Positions 1 through 14,484 of a DNA stretch of 64,000 nucleotides are shown piece after piece (the first letter of the stretch is position 1; each line of letters begins with the position of its first letter). Below the pieces are notes generated by a model. It did not search any database and was not told the DNA's origin. It saw nothing but the letters and a program-made list of their open reading frames with translations. The DNA comes from Dictyobacter formicarum (GTDB lineage Bacteria; Chloroflexota; Ktedonobacteria; Ktedonobacterales; Ktedonobacteraceae): assembly GCF_016587435.1 (NCBI RefSeq), contig NZ_BNJJ01000014.1, forward strand, positions 1 through 64,000. Direction: 5' to 3'. The position numbers and the translations under genes are program-made.

Positions 1-1285
1 CGGAGAACTGGCGTTAGGACAAAACATTCTCGTAGCCTTCATGAGCTGGGAGGGTGGTAACTTCGAGGACGCCATTCTGATCAGTGAGCGTATCGTGCAC
101 GAAGATCTCTTCACCTCAATTCACATTGAGAAATACGAGATCGACGCCCGCGACACCAAACTGGGACCCGAAGAGATTACGCGCGACATTCCAAACGTAG
201 GTGAAGAAGGCCTGCGTAACCTGGATGAGCGTGGCATCATCTATGTCGGTGCCGAAGTTGGGCCTCAGGATATCCTGGTTGGTAAGATTACGCCAAAGGG
301 CGAAACCGAGCTGACGGCGGAAGAGAAACTCCTGCGCGCCATCTTCGGTGAAAAGGCCCGTGAAGTAAAAGACACCTCGCTGCGCGTACCTCATGGTGAG
401 CGCGGTAAGATCGTTGAGGTCAAGGTCTTCTCACGCGAGGCCGGTGACGAACTGCCTCCGGGAGTCAACCAGCTGGTACGTGTCAGTATCGCGCAGAAGC
501 GCAAGATCGGTGCTGGCGACAAGATGGCTGGCCGCCACGGCAACAAGGGTGTTATCTCCCGCGTCCTGCCGATCGAGGACATGCCATTCCTGCCCGACGG
601 TACACCGGTCGACATCATCCTGAACCCACTGGGCGTACCTCACCGTATGAATATCGGTCAGATTATGGAGACCCACCTTGGCTGGGCCGCGGAAGCGCTG
701 GGCTTTAAGATAGCCACACCAGTATTCGACGGCGCCACTGAGGAAGACATAGAAGAATTCTTGCGTCGGGCAGGGTTGCCCGAAACCGGTAAGGTCCAGC
801 TCTATGATGGACGTACTGGCGAGCCATTTGACCATCCAATCACCGTTGGCTACAACTACATGTTGAAACTGGCCCACCTGGTGGAAGATAAAGTACACGC
901 CCGTTCGACTGGCCCATACAGCTTGATCACGCAGCAGCCGCTGGGTGGGAAAGCACAGTTTGGTGGACAGCGTTTCGGTGAAATGGAAGTATGGGCACTC
1001 GAAGCCTATGGCGCGGCTCATATCCTCCAGGAAATCCTGACCGTCAAATCGGACGACGTCGTAGGCCGTGTCAAAACCTACGAAGCCATTGTGAAGGGTG
1101 AAAACATCATGGAGCCTGGCGTTCCAGAATCCTTCAAAGTGCTCGTAAAAGAATTGCAAAGCCTGGGCATTAATGTAGAGGTCCTGAACGAAGACGAGCA
1201 AAAAATCCAATTCGTCGAAGACACCTCGAACGATGTAATGCCGGAACTGGGTATTAATCTATCCGGTTTCGAGGGAGACCAATAG
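1..1285 (+). CDS. rpoB: RNA polymerase beta subunit, C-terminal 427 residues (5' end outside window)
   Basis: The reading frame is open from base 2 with no start before the window edge, so this is the 3' part of rpoB. RpoB forms the catalytic core of RNA polymerase together with beta'. Visible hallmarks are the fragment-opening GELALGQN block, the [10 protein letters not shown] block (bases about 520-550) with the lysine that contacts the nascent [11 protein letters not shown] and [10 protein letters not shown]. The C-terminal anchor [20 protein letters not shown] (bases about 940-990) is followed by [11 protein letters not shown], which packs on beta'. The gene is followed by rpoC after 112 nt, the normal order. 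The spacer holds a 10-bp hairpin (1349-1372) inside a longer ATAGGGGC/GCCCCTAT pairing. Nothing is abnormal in the part that can be read. Confidence 0.98.
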   Translation, partial: GELALGQNILVAFMSWEGGNFEDAILISERIVHEDLFTSIHIEKYEIDARDTKLGPEEITRDIPNVGEEGLRNLDERGIIYVGAEVGPQDILVGKITPKGETELTAEEKLLRAIFGEKAREVKDTSLRVPHGERGKIVEVKVFSREAGDELPPGVNQLVRVSIAQKRKIGAGDKMAGRHGNKGVISRVLPIEDMPFLPDGTPVDIILNPLGVPHRMNIGQIMETHLGWAAEALGFKIATPVFDGATEEDIEEFLRRAGLPETGKVQLYDGRTGEPFDHPITVGYNYMLKLAHLVEDKVHARSTGPYSLITQQPLGGKAQFGGQRFGEMEVWALEAYGAAHILQEILTVKSDDVVGRVKTYEAIVKGENIMEPGVPESFKVLVKELQSLGINVEVLNEDEQKIQFVEDTSNDVMPELGINLSGFEGDQ

Positions 1286-1348
1286 TATAGGGGCAATCAA
1301 CAAGTTTTTGTTGAAAGCAAAAGGTTTTGTGTGAAAAAGGAATGCGGA

Positions 1349-1372
1349 GCGACAGGCAGATTTGCCTGTCGC
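1349..1372 (+). other. stem-loop in the rpoB-rpoC spacer
   Basis: A perfect 10-bp stem (GCGACAGGCA) with loop GATT sits 25 nt upstream of the rpoC start. The flanking octamers at about 1287-1294 and 1375-1382 are also complementary. No T-run follows, so it is not an intrinsic terminator. An RNA processing or translational role is a guess. Confidence 0.5.
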
Positions 1373-1397
1373 TAGCCCCTATCCCAGGAGAGGTAGC

Positions 1398-5732
<4,335 letters not shown>

Positions 5733-5766
5733 TAATATATGCAATCGCATATGTGTGATAGAGATA

Positions 5767-5791
5767 ACGCGGATAGAGTTACTATCCGCGT
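5767..5791 (+). other. stem-loop in the rpoC-rpsL spacer
   Basis: A perfect 10-bp stem (ACGCGGATAG) with 5-nt loop, preceded by a smaller hairpin ATATGC/GCATAT (5737-5752). It is followed by AAACTTAG rather than a T-run, so it is not a canonical terminator. It separates the rpo genes from the str genes and could be a processing or partial attenuation site (inference). Confidence 0.5.
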
Positions 5792-5826
5792 AAACTTAGA
5801 ACAACGAGGACAGGGAGGATTGTTCC

Positions 5827-6276
5827 TTGCCGACAATTAATCAATTGGTCCGAAAGGGCCGTTCGAACAAGCAGAAAAAGGTGAAGGCCCCCGCGTTGCT
5901 GTATTCGTACAACGCGTTGAAGAACAGGACCTCCCGCCTGCGTGGGTCGCCTCAGAAGCGTGGCGTCTGCACACAGGTACGTACGATGACGCCCAAGAAG
6001 CCGAATTCGGCAATGCGTAAAATTGCCCGTGTTCGTCTTTCAAACCAGATGGAAGTTACTGCATACATTCCTGGTGAAGGGCATAACTTACAGGAGCACT
6101 CAGTAGTGCTCATTCGTGGCGGTCGTGTAAAAGACCTGCCAAGTGTCCGCTATCACATTGTACGCGGCACACTGGACAGCGAAGGCGTTTCAAAGCGCCG
6201 TCGTGGTCGCTCTAAGTATGGGGCCAAGCGTCCGAAACCCGGACAGGCAGCCGCTCCAGCAAAGGGCAAAAGGTAA
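5827..6276 (+). CDS. rpsL: 30S ribosomal protein S12
   Basis: S12 (149 aa) lies at the decoding centre and is the streptomycin-resistance protein. The start is TTG at 5827, supported by AGGGAGG 8 nt upstream and by the universal N-terminus [12 protein letters not shown]. The conserved loop [11 protein letters not shown], with the lysine commonly mutated to streptomycin resistance, and [14 protein letters not shown] are visible. The latter has Ser where most bacteria have Gly after DLP. Compared with E. coli there is an insertion of about 13 residues after KAPALL, like that of Bacillus S12, and a Lys/Ala/Pro-rich tail. First gene of the str group. Confidence 0.98.
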   Translation: MPTINQLVRKGRSNKQKKVKAPALLYSYNALKNRTSRLRGSPQKRGVCTQVRTMTPKKPNSAMRKIARVRLSNQMEVTAYIPGEGHNLQEHSVVLIRGGRVKDLPSVRYHIVRGTLDSEGVSKRRRGRSKYGAKRPKPGQAAAPAKGKR

Positions 6277-6860
6277 GACACGCAGTAGTTAATTGCGGGG
6301 GATGGTGAGGAATACCGCATATCGCCCGCCCGCTAAGGCCCGGTGCAAGAGCCAGTCGTGCACGTAAAACAGGCGCGACTCTATTTTCAGCGGGAAGAGG
6401 ATACTGCACAAGGTCGGTAAATCACACGTCATTGTAGGCGGGTACGCAGCCGGAGCAAGGTAATGGTGCCCGTCATATTGCGATGATAGTCGGGTGTTCT
6501 CCTGGTTCAGTCAATTCGATCCGAAGGCGAGAATAACGACAACGGATCGGAAGGATAGTAGCTATCTGAAGATGTGGAAAGGCACCCGCGTGTAGGCGTT
6601 CGAAGAAGATCAAGGCGCTCACGCCCGAGATCGAATCGACGCCTTTTCTGGTGTCCGCTAGGTACCTCATACAGGGATGGGAGTTTGAAGCACATCAGTA
6701 TAGTTACTGTGCTAGTCAAGTATGTTTGATGAGAAGCAGTCTTCCGCCAGAACCTAAGGGAAAACGCGAAAACCAGAGATCATGATGGTCCAGCCCCTGC
6801 GGTGGGGGTAAGATTGACGAGAAGCAAGCAGATCCGAATGACACACTGAGGAGGCAGAAC
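6277..6860 (+). ncRNA. 584-nt structured non-coding spacer between rpsL and rpsG (candidate RNA element)
   Basis: No ORF here looks coding on either strand. The canonical rpsL-rpsG spacer is only tens of bases long. Several strong stems are visible: a 9-bp stem around GATCCG/CGGATC (about 6515-6551), GATAG/CTATC with a 3-nt loop (6554-6566), and a nested three-tier hairpin at 6595-6643. In that hairpin GGCG-TCGA pairs with TCGACGCC, GATC with GATC, and GGCG with CGCC around a CTCA loop, followed by TTTT. Near the 3' end is another GC-rich hairpin at about 6790-6808 (CCAGCCCCTGCGGTGGGGG). No known RNA family (RNase P, tmRNA, 6S, SRP) could be recognised. It could be an S7/S12 regulatory leader, an attenuator or an independent RNA; this is inference. 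Confidence 0.4.
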
Positions 6861-7331
6861 ATGCCAAGACGTAAGAGAGTGGTGCGAAGACCGGATGTAC
6901 CAGATGCCAAGTACAAGAGCCGAAATGTAGCCCGCTTCGTAAATAAAATGATGATTGATGGCAAGCGTAGCCTTGCCGAGCGCATTATTTATGATGCGTT
7001 TGAAGCCATTGAAGCCAAGCAGAAACGTCCTCCTATCGAGGTGTTTGAGCAAGCTTTGAGAAATGCCACACCCAGCATCGAGGTAAAGCCTCGCCGCGTA
7101 GGTGGCTCGACATATCAAGTACCAGTTGATGTACGGAAAGATCGTGGAAACGCGCTGGCGATGCGCTGGCTGATCAAATCTTCCCGTTCACGCAATGGTC
7201 GCTCGATGTCAGAGAAGCTGGCTAACGAGTTAATGGATGCAGCTGCGGGTCAGGGTGCAACCATTAAAAAACGTGAGGAGACCCACAAGATGGCGGAGTC
7301 CAACAAAGCCTTCGCTCATTATCGCTGGTAA
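6861..7331 (+). CDS. rpsG: 30S ribosomal protein S7
   Basis: S7 (156 aa) nucleates assembly of the 3' domain of 16S rRNA in the 30S head. It starts [18 protein letters not shown] and contains the family segments [26 protein letters not shown] and the C-terminal [20 protein letters not shown]. The length is the family norm. The ATG at 6861 follows an AGGAGG-type ribosome site (GAGGAGGC, about 6849). fusA begins 9 nt after its stop, so translation is probably coupled. The unusual feature is the long structured region upstream, not the gene. Confidence 0.98.
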   Translation: MPRRKRVVRRPDVPDAKYKSRNVARFVNKMMIDGKRSLAERIIYDAFEAIEAKQKRPPIEVFEQALRNATPSIEVKPRRVGGSTYQVPVDVRKDRGNALAMRWLIKSSRSRNGRSMSEKLANELMDAAAGQGATIKKREETHKMAESNKAFAHYRW

Positions 7332-7340
7332 AAACACATC

Positions 7341-9419
7341 ATGGCAAGAGAATATCCACTCGCGAAAACACGAAATATTGGTATCATCGCTCATATTGAC
7401 GCTGGTAAAACGACCACCACTGAGCGTATCCTATTCTACACCAAGAAGATCCACCGTATTGGTGAGGTGCACGAAGGGGCTGCGACGATGGACTGGATGG
7501 CGCAGGAGCAAGAGCGTGGCATCACGATCACATCGGCTGCTACCACCTGTTTCTGGCAGGATCACCGCATCAATATCATTGATACCCCGGGCCACGTAGA
7601 CTTTACTGCTGAAGTTGAGCGCTCACTACGCGTACTCGACGGCGGCGTAGTGGTCTTCGACGGTGTCGCGGGCGTAGAGCCACAGTCCGAGACTGTATGG
7701 CGCCAGGCCGACAAGTATAAAGTTCCGCGGATGTGCTTTGTGAACAAGCTAGACCGCACAGGTGCCGATTTCTGGCGCTGTGTGGACATGATCGGCGATC
7801 GCTTAACTAAACATGCACTTCCGATTCAGATCCCGATTGGTATGGAGTCCGATTTCAAAGGGTATATCGACCTTTTGGAACAAAAGGCCATCGTTTATAC
7901 AGATGACCTGGGTACAACGTCGAAACACGTTGAGATTCCTGAGGACCTTCAGGCCTCGTATGAGCAGCATCGCGAGGCGTTGATTGAGAGAATCGCAGAG
8001 TCTGACGAAGAGTTGACCCTGAAATACCTTGAGGGAGAAGAAATTTCCAAAGAAGAGCTGATTGCAGCCCTGCGCAAAGCCACCATCGCGAACAAACTTG
8101 TGCCCGTACTGTGTGGTAGCTCCTTGAAAAACAAGGGCGTTCAGGCTATGCTTGACGCAGTAGTTGCTTTCTTGCCTTCTCCATTGGATATCGAGCTCCC
8201 GACCGGTATCGATCCTGATACCGAGGAGACAATAACCCGCGATGTCTCGGACGACGCTCCATTTAGTGCGCTGGTCTTTAAGATTGTGTCTGACCCATTT
8301 GTCGGTAGACTTTCCTATCTGCGTGTCTATTCTGGTACAATGACTAAAGGCGGCTCGATGGAAAATACCACCAAGGGTAAAACCGAGCGCATTGGTCGTT
8401 TGTTGCGTATGCATGCTAATCACCGCGAAGATATCGATGAGATTCGCGCCGGTGACATCTGTGCTGCCGTTGGTCTGCGTAACACCTTCACCGGTGACAC
8501 GCTCAGCGATCCACAGAAGCCGATCATCCTGGAGTCGATCCAGTTCCCAGAGCCGGTAATCGAACTGGCTGTAGAGCCAAAGACCCGTGCGGACCAGGAA
8601 AAGATGGGTATTGCTCTTGGCAAACTGGCTGAAGAAGATCCGACCTTCCGCGTCCATACGGATGAAGAGAGTGGTCAGACCATTATCGCCGGTATGGGTG
8701 AGTTGCATCTGGACGTTATCACAGATCGTCTCTTCCGCGAATTCAAAGTAGAGGCGAACGTGGGCCGTCCGCAGGTAGCTTATCGTGAGACCATCACGAA
8801 GCAAGCACAGGCACAAGGTAAACATGTTCGTCAGACTGGTGGACATGGACAATACGGTGATGTCTGGCTGCGTGTTGAGCCAAATGAAACAGGTAAAGGC
8901 TTTGAGTTTATCAATGCCATCGTTGGTGGTGTGGTTCCGAAGGAATACATCAAACCAGTTGAAAACGGTGTCAGAGAGACATTGGAGAACGGTATTGTTG
9001 CTGGTTTCCCCATGATCGACGTCAAAGTCACACTGTACGATGGTTCATACCACGATGTAGACTCAAGTGAAATGGCCTTTAAAACCGCTGGTTCGATTGG
9101 TATCAAAAACGCGGTAGCCAAGGCTGCACCAATCATCCTTGAGCCAATGATGAAAGTCGAAGTCACGACGTCCGAAGAATTCTATGGGGATGTAATTGGC
9201 GACCTCAACCGCCGCCGTGGCATCATCCAGGGAATGGAAACCCGTGGGGCGACGAGTGTGGTGCGGGGTCATGTTCCTCTTTCCGAAATGTTCGGCTACG
9301 TGAACGACCTCCGTTCTATGACTAGCGGGCGTGCGGCATACACGATGGAATTCTCGCACTATGATCCAGTGCCAAAGAATCTGTCGGACGAAATTATCGC
9401 CAAACGTTCGGCTCGCTAA
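7341..9419 (+). CDS. fusA: elongation factor G
   Basis: EF-G (692 aa) is the GTPase that drives ribosomal translocation and, with RRF, recycling. The G-domain motifs are all present: G1 [12 protein letters not shown] (residues about 17-28), G2 around [11 protein letters not shown]3 DTPGHVDF and G4 NKLD. Domains II-V follow in normal order, with domain IV beginning near GRPQVAYRE and ending near the RGGIIQGME-like segment (here [12 protein letters not shown]). Length and architecture match the canonical single-copy translocase rather than a tetracycline-resistance paralogue. It lies 9 nt after rpsG. Confidence 0.98.
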   Translation: MAREYPLAKTRNIGIIAHIDAGKTTTTERILFYTKKIHRIGEVHEGAATMDWMAQEQERGITITSAATTCFWQDHRINIIDTPGHVDFTAEVERSLRVLDGGVVVFDGVAGVEPQSETVWRQADKYKVPRMCFVNKLDRTGADFWRCVDMIGDRLTKHALPIQIPIGMESDFKGYIDLLEQKAIVYTDDLGTTSKHVEIPEDLQASYEQHREALIERIAESDEELTLKYLEGEEISKEELIAALRKATIANKLVPVLCGSSLKNKGVQAMLDAVVAFLPSPLDIELPTGIDPDTEETITRDVSDDAPFSALVFKIVSDPFVGRLSYLRVYSGTMTKGGSMENTTKGKTERIGRLLRMHANHREDIDEIRAGDICAAVGLRNTFTGDTLSDPQKPIILESIQFPEPVIELAVEPKTRADQEKMGIALGKLAEEDPTFRVHTDEESGQTIIAGMGELHLDVITDRLFREFKVEANVGRPQVAYRETITKQAQAQGKHVRQTGGHGQYGDVWLRVEPNETGKGFEFINAIVGGVVPKEYIKPVENGVRETLENGIVAGFPMIDVKVTLYDGSYHDVDSSEMAFKTAGSIGIKNAVAKAAPIILEPMMKVEVTTSEEFYGDVIGDLNRRRGIIQGMETRGATSVVRGHVPLSEMFGYVNDLRSMTSGRAAYTMEFSHYDPVPKNLSDEIIAKRSAR

Positions 9420-9739
9420 GCGATAAAATTGATCGAAGAAGGGCACCATTGTGAGTGCCCTTCGAACTGAGAACTGAGATAGGTAAAACTGGGGAGATAT
9501 TTTTCCCTCCCATCACCTCCTGTCATCAAAAAACTTCTGAGAGCATTCAGAAAATGCCACCTTGTGGTCTGCGCTGTATGCCATCTGGATGTGACGAAGT
9601 GCGTAAAGCAATAGCACAAACATTCATTAATGTACTTTACAAGCTCGGTGCCGAATTCAGGGAACAGGCCGACCGGGTGAAAGTATCTTAAAGATGTGTC
9701 CTGCGTGTTCGCAGGATGAGAAAAATAAGAGGGATTGAC
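9420..9739 (+). other. 320-nt fusA-tuf spacer with two hairpins, no gene seen
   Basis: A perfect 9-bp hairpin GAAGGGCAC/GTGCCCTTC with an 8-nt loop lies at 9438-9463, just after fusA. A second 7-bp hairpin TCCTGCG/CGCAGGA with loop TGTT lies at 9699-9716, 24 nt upstream of the tuf start. Neither has a downstream T-run. Short ORFs here (for example 9455-9691) have no ribosome site or recognisable sequence. The second hairpin may be a 5' boundary of a processed tuf mRNA (inference). I see no convincing -35/-10 pair. Confidence 0.5.
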
Positions 9740-10945
9740 ATGGCTAAGAAAAAGTTCGAGCGGACAAAGCCGCATGTGAACATTGGCACCATTGGACACA
9801 TTGACCATGGTAAGACGACCCTGACTGCAGCTATCACCAAAGTGTTAGCTGCTGCTCAGCTTGCCAAATATACAGCATTCGACCAGATCGACAAAGCTCC
9901 CGAAGAGCGCGAGCGTGGTATCACCATCTCGATCGCTCACCTGGAGTATGAGACCGAGAAGCGCCACTATGCGCACGTCGACTGCCCTGGTCACGCTGAC
10001 TACATTAAAAATATGATCACCGGTGCCGCTCAGATGGACGGTGCCATCCTCGTCGTAAGTGCTCCTGATGGCCCAATGCCTCAGACCCGTGAGCACGTAC
10101 TGCTTGCTCGTCAGGTAGAAGTGCCTTCCATGGTGGTCTTCCTCAACAAGGTTGACATGATGGATGACGAAGAACTGCTGGAATTGGTTGAGCTGGAAGT
10201 ACGCGAACTGCTCTCCAAGAACCAGTTCCCTGGCGACGACATCCCCGTCATTCGTGGTTCGGCCCTGGGTGCTCTTGAGAGCAAAGGCGACCTGTCCCGC
10301 AACGACCCCGCTGCCAAATGCATCTGGGATTTGATGGACCAGGTCGACGAGTACATCCCAACCCCACCACGTCCTACCGATCAGCCATTCTTGATGCCTG
10401 TGGAAGACGTCTTCGGTATTAAAGGTCGCGGTACAGTGGCGACCGGTCGTATCGAGCGCGGCGTCGTCAAAACCGGCGACACCATCGAGATCGTTGGTAT
10501 TCATGAAGACATCCGTTCCGTGGTCGTGACTGGTGTTGAGATGTTCCAGAAGACACTTGACTCCGGTATGGCCGGTGACAACGTTGGATGTCTCTTGCGT
10601 GGCGTTGAGCGTACCGACATCGAGCGTGGTCAGGTACTGGCCAAGCCCGGTTCGATCAAACCCCACAAGAACTTCCAGGCGCAGGTGTACGTCCTCTCCA
10701 AAGAAGAGGGTGGCCGCCATACACCATTCTTTAACGGCTATCGTCCTCAGTTCTATGTCCGTACCACGGACGTAACCGGCGCGATCAAGCTACCCGAGGG
10801 TGTGGAAATGGTTATGCCTGGCGACAACATCGAAATGACAGTTGAACTCATCCAGCCGGTCGCCATGGAAGAAGGCGTGAAATTCGCCATCCGTGAAGGT
10901 GGCCGCACCGTTGGTGCTGGTATCTGCACAAAGGTGATCAGCTAA
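9740..10945 (+). CDS. tuf: elongation factor Tu
   Basis: EF-Tu (401 aa) delivers aminoacyl-tRNA to the ribosome. The ATG at 9740 is preferred over an in-frame ATG at 9716 because AGAGGGA lies 7 nt upstream and the protein then begins [20 protein letters not shown] as in all EF-Tu. G1 GHIDHGKT, switch [11 protein letters not shown]3 DCPGHADY and G4 NKVD are intact. Domain II ([13 protein letters not shown]) and domain III (the [18 protein letters not shown] block) follow. Switch I carries [10 protein letters not shown]. This is the only tuf copy in the window. Confidence 0.99.
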   Translation: MAKKKFERTKPHVNIGTIGHIDHGKTTLTAAITKVLAAAQLAKYTAFDQIDKAPEERERGITISIAHLEYETEKRHYAHVDCPGHADYIKNMITGAAQMDGAILVVSAPDGPMPQTREHVLLARQVEVPSMVVFLNKVDMMDDEELLELVELEVRELLSKNQFPGDDIPVIRGSALGALESKGDLSRNDPAAKCIWDLMDQVDEYIPTPPRPTDQPFLMPVEDVFGIKGRGTVATGRIERGVVKTGDTIEIVGIHEDIRSVVVTGVEMFQKTLDSGMAGDNVGCLLRGVERTDIERGQVLAKPGSIKPHKNFQAQVYVLSKEEGGRHTPFFNGYRPQFYVRTTDVTGAIKLPEGVEMVMPGDNIEMTVELIQPVAMEEGVKFAIREGGRTVGAGICTKVIS

Positions 10946-10955
10946 GCAAAATAAC

Positions 10956-11012
10956 AGGGGTCATGGACACTGCTCAAGCAAAATGAACGAGCAAAATCGC
11001 CCTCTGACCCCT
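10956..11012 (+). other. nested stem structure in the tuf-rpsJ spacer
   Basis: AGGGGTCA (10956-10963) pairs with TGACCCCT (11005-11012) and encloses a TGCTC/GAGCA stem. The structure ends about 20 nt before the rpsJ ATG and so could act as the leader of the S10 group. In E. coli that group is autoregulated by L4 on a leader RNA; a comparable role here is only inference. Confidence 0.4.
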
Positions 11013-11032
11013 ATCCCTATCAGGAGAGAAAA

Positions 11033-11350
11033 ATGGCTACGGGAGTGAAACAGCGCATCCGCATTCGCCTCAAGGCATTCGATCATCGCATCTTAGACCA
11101 GTCGGCGATTCAGATCGTGGATACAGCGCAACAGACGGGGGCACGAGTCTCAGGGCCAGTGCCACTGCCAACCGAGATCGATAAATATACCGTCATGCGA
11201 TCACCATTTATCGATAAAGATGCTCGCGAACAGTTCGAGATTCGTACACACAAGCGTCTGATCGACATCATCGATCCGACCAACAAAACAGTTGAAGCCC
11301 TGACACGTTTGAACCTGCCCGCAGGCGTGGATATCGAAGTCAAACTGTAA
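11033..11350 (+). CDS. rpsJ: 30S ribosomal protein S10
   Basis: S10 (105 aa) is a 30S head protein that in many bacteria also pairs with NusB in antitermination. The sequence contains [38 protein letters not shown] and the C-terminal [19 protein letters not shown], all diagnostic. The ATG at 11033 follows AGGAGAGA. It opens the S10 gene group; rplC follows after 52 nt. Confidence 0.98.
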   Translation: MATGVKQRIRIRLKAFDHRILDQSAIQIVDTAQQTGARVSGPVPLPTEIDKYTVMRSPFIDKDAREQFEIRTHKRLIDIIDPTNKTVEALTRLNLPAGVDIEVKL

Positions 11351-11402
11351 GGATTGCCAAGGAAGCAAACGCTATCCCTATAGTTGAAGAGAGGTAAAGA
11401 AT

Positions 11403-12200
11403 ATGCTGAATGCATTGTTGGGCAGGAAGGTCGGCATGACCCAGGTATTTGGGCCCAATGGAACAGTCATTCCAGTTACAATCATCGAGGCTGGCCCTTG
11501 TGTTGTAACCCAGGTAAAGACTGTCGCCCGCGACGGTTACGAAGCGGTGCAGCTTGGTTTTGAGCAGGCGACAACCAAAAACGTAACCCGCCCAGAACTG
11601 GGACATCTTGGACACAGCCTGCCGTTATTAAAGGCACAGCGCAAAGCGTTGCAGACCCATCAGCAAGAGCAACGCAAAGAGGGTGAGGACGCCGAGAAAG
11701 CGACCGACACCAAGAAGAATAGCAAGCAGATCCAGAAGCTGTTAAAGGTTCAGTCGAACCGCCAGCGTCGCCCGGGACCAAGCCTTGGCCCATTCCGTGT
11801 TCTGCGTGAAGTAGGACTGGATGGCAACAGCGAAGGTGTTGAGTTAGGCGCAGAGTTTAACGTCAGCCTGTTCACAGACGGCGAGTCCGTTGACATCGTA
11901 GGAACCACCAAAGGTAAAGGTTTCCAGGGCGGCGTCAAACGACACGGATTCAGCGGCGGCCCCAAGACCCATGGTCAGTCGGACCGGCACCGTGCTCCAG
12001 GCTCCATTGGTTCAGGCACCACTCCAGGTCGTGTCCTCAAAGGCACCCGGATGGCTGGACAAATGGGTAATGTGCGCGTGACAGCGAAGAAATTGCAAGT
12101 ACTACAAGCTGATCCTGAGCGCAACCTGCTGGTGGTCAAAGGTTCGGTGCCTGGTGCCAATGGCGGCTTGCTCATGATTAAAAAGCATGTGATGAGGTAA
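11403..12200 (+). CDS. rplC: 50S ribosomal protein L3 with a charged insertion
   Basis: L3 (265 aa) is an early 23S rRNA-binding assembly protein near the peptidyl transferase centre. The N-terminus ([13 protein letters not shown]) and the core loop [20 protein letters not shown] followed by HRAPGSIG are typical. The usual length is about 205-210 aa. The excess lies in a Lys/Gln/Glu-rich segment at residues about 70-128 (bases about 11605-11790), where a short linker is normal. The frame stays open and the downstream core is intact, so this is a real insertion and not a frameshift. rplD starts 5 nt after the stop. Confidence 0.97.
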   Translation: MLNALLGRKVGMTQVFGPNGTVIPVTIIEAGPCVVTQVKTVARDGYEAVQLGFEQATTKNVTRPELGHLGHSLPLLKAQRKALQTHQQEQRKEGEDAEKATDTKKNSKQIQKLLKVQSNRQRRPGPSLGPFRVLREVGLDGNSEGVELGAEFNVSLFTDGESVDIVGTTKGKGFQGGVKRHGFSGGPKTHGQSDRHRAPGSIGSGTTPGRVLKGTRMAGQMGNVRVTAKKLQVLQADPERNLLVVKGSVPGANGGLLMIKKHVMR

Positions 12201-12205
12201 CCGAA

Positions 12206-12907
12206 ATGCCCTCGACTACAGTGTATAATCTGGCCGGAGAGGCCGTAGAACAGCTCGAACTGAGCGAGCAGGTGTTCGGAGTCGCCCCAAATATGGCGGT
12301 TCTTCACCAGGTTGTGACAGCACAACTGGTTAATCGCCGACAGGGTAACGCCTCAACCAAGACTCGCAGTGAAGTAGCTGGTGGAAATAAAAAACCATAT
12401 CGGCAAAAAGGAACAGGTCGCGCGCGGCAGGGTAGCACCCGCTCGCCACAGTTCCGTCACGGTGGTACCGTATTTGGTCCTAAGCCACATGTCTACCATC
12501 ATGACGTACCCAAGAAAATGCGTCGCCTGGCTATCCGCTCTGTCCTATCGGACAAAGTTGCCAACGAAAGCTTGATCGTCCTGAAAGATCTGGTCCTGGA
12601 TACTCCTCGTACCAAAGATATGTTGACGATCCTGAGCAAATTGCCTAACAGCGCAGGCAAAAAAGTGCTCATGATGTTGCCACAGCGCGACGAAAACGTT
12701 GTATTATCGGCGCGAAATATTCCGACCGCTAAGGTGCAGCACGTCTCCTCCATTAACGTTGTGGAGTTGCTGAAGCATGATTATGTAGTGATGCCCGTGA
12801 AAACCGTGCGCTGGATTGAAATGGTTTTCGGCGAAGGCCTGAGCGCGGAAGAGGCGACCTCAAAGATCGCTAACGAAGCCGCCGCGAGTGCCGAAAGCGA
12901 AGCGTAA
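12206..12907 (+). CDS. rplD: 50S ribosomal protein L4
   Basis: L4 (233 aa) binds 23S rRNA domain I and lines the exit tunnel. In enterobacteria it also represses the S10 operon. Diagnostic segments are NRRQGNASTKTRSEVAGGNKKPYRQKGTGRARQ-type tunnel-loop motifs (bases about 12334-12430, recognisable as KTRSEV-GGNKKPYRQKGTG) and the GGTVFGPKPH block. Length is slightly above the usual 200-210, with an Ala/Glu-rich C-terminal tail. It lies between rplC and rplW in the canonical order. Confidence 0.97.
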   Translation: MPSTTVYNLAGEAVEQLELSEQVFGVAPNMAVLHQVVTAQLVNRRQGNASTKTRSEVAGGNKKPYRQKGTGRARQGSTRSPQFRHGGTVFGPKPHVYHHDVPKKMRRLAIRSVLSDKVANESLIVLKDLVLDTPRTKDMLTILSKLPNSAGKKVLMMLPQRDENVVLSARNIPTAKVQHVSSINVVELLKHDYVVMPVKTVRWIEMVFGEGLSAEEATSKIANEAAASAESEA

Positions 12908-12924
12908 GGCGAGGAGGAGAGACT

Positions 12925-13221
12925 GTGGAGATCACAGAAATACTGCGCCGAGGTATCGTGACCGAGAAATCGGTCAAGTTGCAAGAGCGAAACCAGTATA
13001 CTTTTGAAGTGGCAGTGAATGCCAACAAGATTGATGTCCGTCGGGCGGTTGAGCAACTGTTCAACGTAAAAGTTGTAGCGGTCAACATGTTGCGCATGCC
13101 TGGTAAGCCACGGCTGATCCGTCGACGTGGTGCTGCTCCTCGACCTGTTGAGGCCCGCGAATGGAAGAAAGCGATTGTCACTCTCGCAGAGGGTGAATCA
13201 ATCGATGCATTAAAGGCATAG
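12925..13221 (+). CDS. rplW: 50S ribosomal protein L23
   Basis: L23 (98 aa) sits at the polypeptide exit site and docks trigger factor and SRP. The start is GTG at 12925 with GAGGAGGAGA 7 nt upstream. Visible motifs are ILRRGIVTEKSVKLQ, NQYTFEVAVNANKIDVRRAVEQLFNVKV and the basic loop GKPRLIRRRG. The length is normal. Confidence 0.97.
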   Translation: MEITEILRRGIVTEKSVKLQERNQYTFEVAVNANKIDVRRAVEQLFNVKVVAVNMLRMPGKPRLIRRRGAAPRPVEAREWKKAIVTLAEGESIDALKA

Positions 13222-13232
13222 GGGATTGAGAG

Positions 13233-14072
13233 ATGCCAATTAGACAGTATCGACCAACATCTCCTGGACGTCGCGGTATGTCGGTATCGACCTTTGAGGA
13301 GATCACCAAGACAAAACCAGAGAAATCTCTGACTGTTAAGCTGAAAAAGCATGCCGGACGTAATAACCAGGGTAAGATTACAACCCGCCATCATGGCGGT
13401 GGTGCCAAACGCGCCTACCGTATCATTGACTTTAAGCGCAACAAGCTTGGGGTACCTGCCCGTGTGGCAGCGATCGAGTACGATCCAAATCGTACATCGC
13501 GCATTGCCCTGTTGCACTATGTAGATGGTGAGAAGCGTTACATTATCGCTCCTCTTGGCCTGCAAGTTGGGGATCGTGTAGAGGCTGGCCCGGATGCCGA
13601 CATTCGCGTTGGCAACGCTCTGCCCCTGAAGAACATCCCAACTGGCACCACCATTCATAACATCGAGATGGAGCGCGGCCGTGGTGGTCAGCTCTGCCGC
13701 GGTGCTGGTGTAGGTGCCCAGCTGATGGCTAAAGAAGGCGATTACGCTCTTCTGCGCTTGCCTTCAGGCGAGCAGCGCCAGGTCCATATCATGTGTATGG
13801 CTACCATTGGCCAGGTCGGCAACGTTGACCACGAGAACCGGAGCATTGGTAAGGCCGGACGTTCACGTCACCTCGGTCGCCGTCCAACCGTTCGCGGATC
13901 TGTTATGAACCCACGAGACCATCCTCATGGTGGTGGTGAGGGTCGCGCACCTATTGGTGGTAAGCCACAGACGCCCTGGGGCAAACCAGCGATGGGCTTC
14001 AAGACCCGCAGAAACAAGAGAACGGACCGCTTCATTGTCCGACGCCGCAATGCAGGCAGGAGGAGGAAGTAA
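13233..14072 (+). CDS. rplB: 50S ribosomal protein L2
   Basis: L2 (279 aa) is one of the most conserved ribosomal proteins and is required for subunit association and peptidyl transfer. The N-terminus [16 protein letters not shown], the RNA-binding core [19 protein letters not shown], and the C-terminal [16 protein letters not shown] motif with the conserved histidine are all present, followed by the basic [11 protein letters not shown] tail. Its length matches the family. rpsS follows after 3 nt, so the two are translationally coupled. Confidence 0.98.
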   Translation: MPIRQYRPTSPGRRGMSVSTFEEITKTKPEKSLTVKLKKHAGRNNQGKITTRHHGGGAKRAYRIIDFKRNKLGVPARVAAIEYDPNRTSRIALLHYVDGEKRYIIAPLGLQVGDRVEAGPDADIRVGNALPLKNIPTGTTIHNIEMERGRGGQLCRGAGVGAQLMAKEGDYALLRLPSGEQRQVHIMCMATIGQVGNVDHENRSIGKAGRSRHLGRRPTVRGSVMNPRDHPHGGGEGRAPIGGKPQTPWGKPAMGFKTRRNKRTDRFIVRRRNAGRRRK

Positions 14073-14075
14073 TCT

Positions 14076-14363
14076 ATGTCGCGCTCAAGAAAAAAAGGGC
14101 CATATATTCATGAGTCGCTCAGGAAGAAAATCCTGGTTATGCGCAAAACTGGCGACCGCCGCGTGATCAAAACCTGGTCTCGTGCATCAATGATCTTTCC
14201 TGAAATGGTAGGAATGACCATTGGCGTACACAACGGCAAGACTCATGTACCGGTTTTCGTTAGCGAAAACATGGTTGGTCATAAACTAGGTGAATTTGCC
14301 CCCACTCGCCACTATCGTGGTCACGCTGGTGGCAAGAGTGAAAAAACCACCAACGTTCGTTAG
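14076..14363 (+). CDS. rpsS: 30S ribosomal protein S19
   Basis: S19 (95 aa) is a 30S head protein that contacts S13 and the A-site tRNA region. Sequence hallmarks are [43 protein letters not shown] and [18 protein letters not shown]. The start ATG is at 14076 with an AGGAGGA site. The tail NVR is short. A 120-nt spacer follows before rplV. Confidence 0.98.
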   Translation: MSRSRKKGPYIHESLRKKILVMRKTGDRRVIKTWSRASMIFPEMVGMTIGVHNGKTHVPVFVSENMVGHKLGEFAPTRHYRGHAGGKSEKTTNVR

Positions 14364-14375
14364 TGGTAAGTTAAG

Positions 14376-14484
14376 AGGCTCAAGCGGTGAGCCCTCCGAG
14401 GATACTGCAGGGGCCAACGTAATCGTCCCAGGGGCCGACCAAAGAAAGAGTGCCCCTTCCTCGGGGTATATTGTGAGGTAGAGA
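14376..14484 (+). other. rpsS-rplV spacer with two small hairpins
   Basis: The 120-nt spacer contains AGGCTCA/TGAGCCT around an AGCGG loop (about 14376-14396) and a CCCC/GGGG hairpin (about 14453-14466) just upstream of rplV. Canonical rpsS-rplV spacers are very short. There is no T-run, so termination is unlikely; a translational or processing role is possible. Confidence 0.35.

Noticed and set aside
6277..6860. RNase P, tmRNA or 6S RNA in the rpsL-rpsG spacer
   Set aside because: The conserved motifs of these RNAs could not be found.
7803..8852. 349-residue minus-strand ORF opposite fusA
   Set aside because: Shadow of the strongly conserved EF-G reading frame.
9455..9691. 78-residue ORF in the fusA-tuf spacer
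   Set aside because: Begins inside a hairpin, lacks a ribosome site and any family resemblance.
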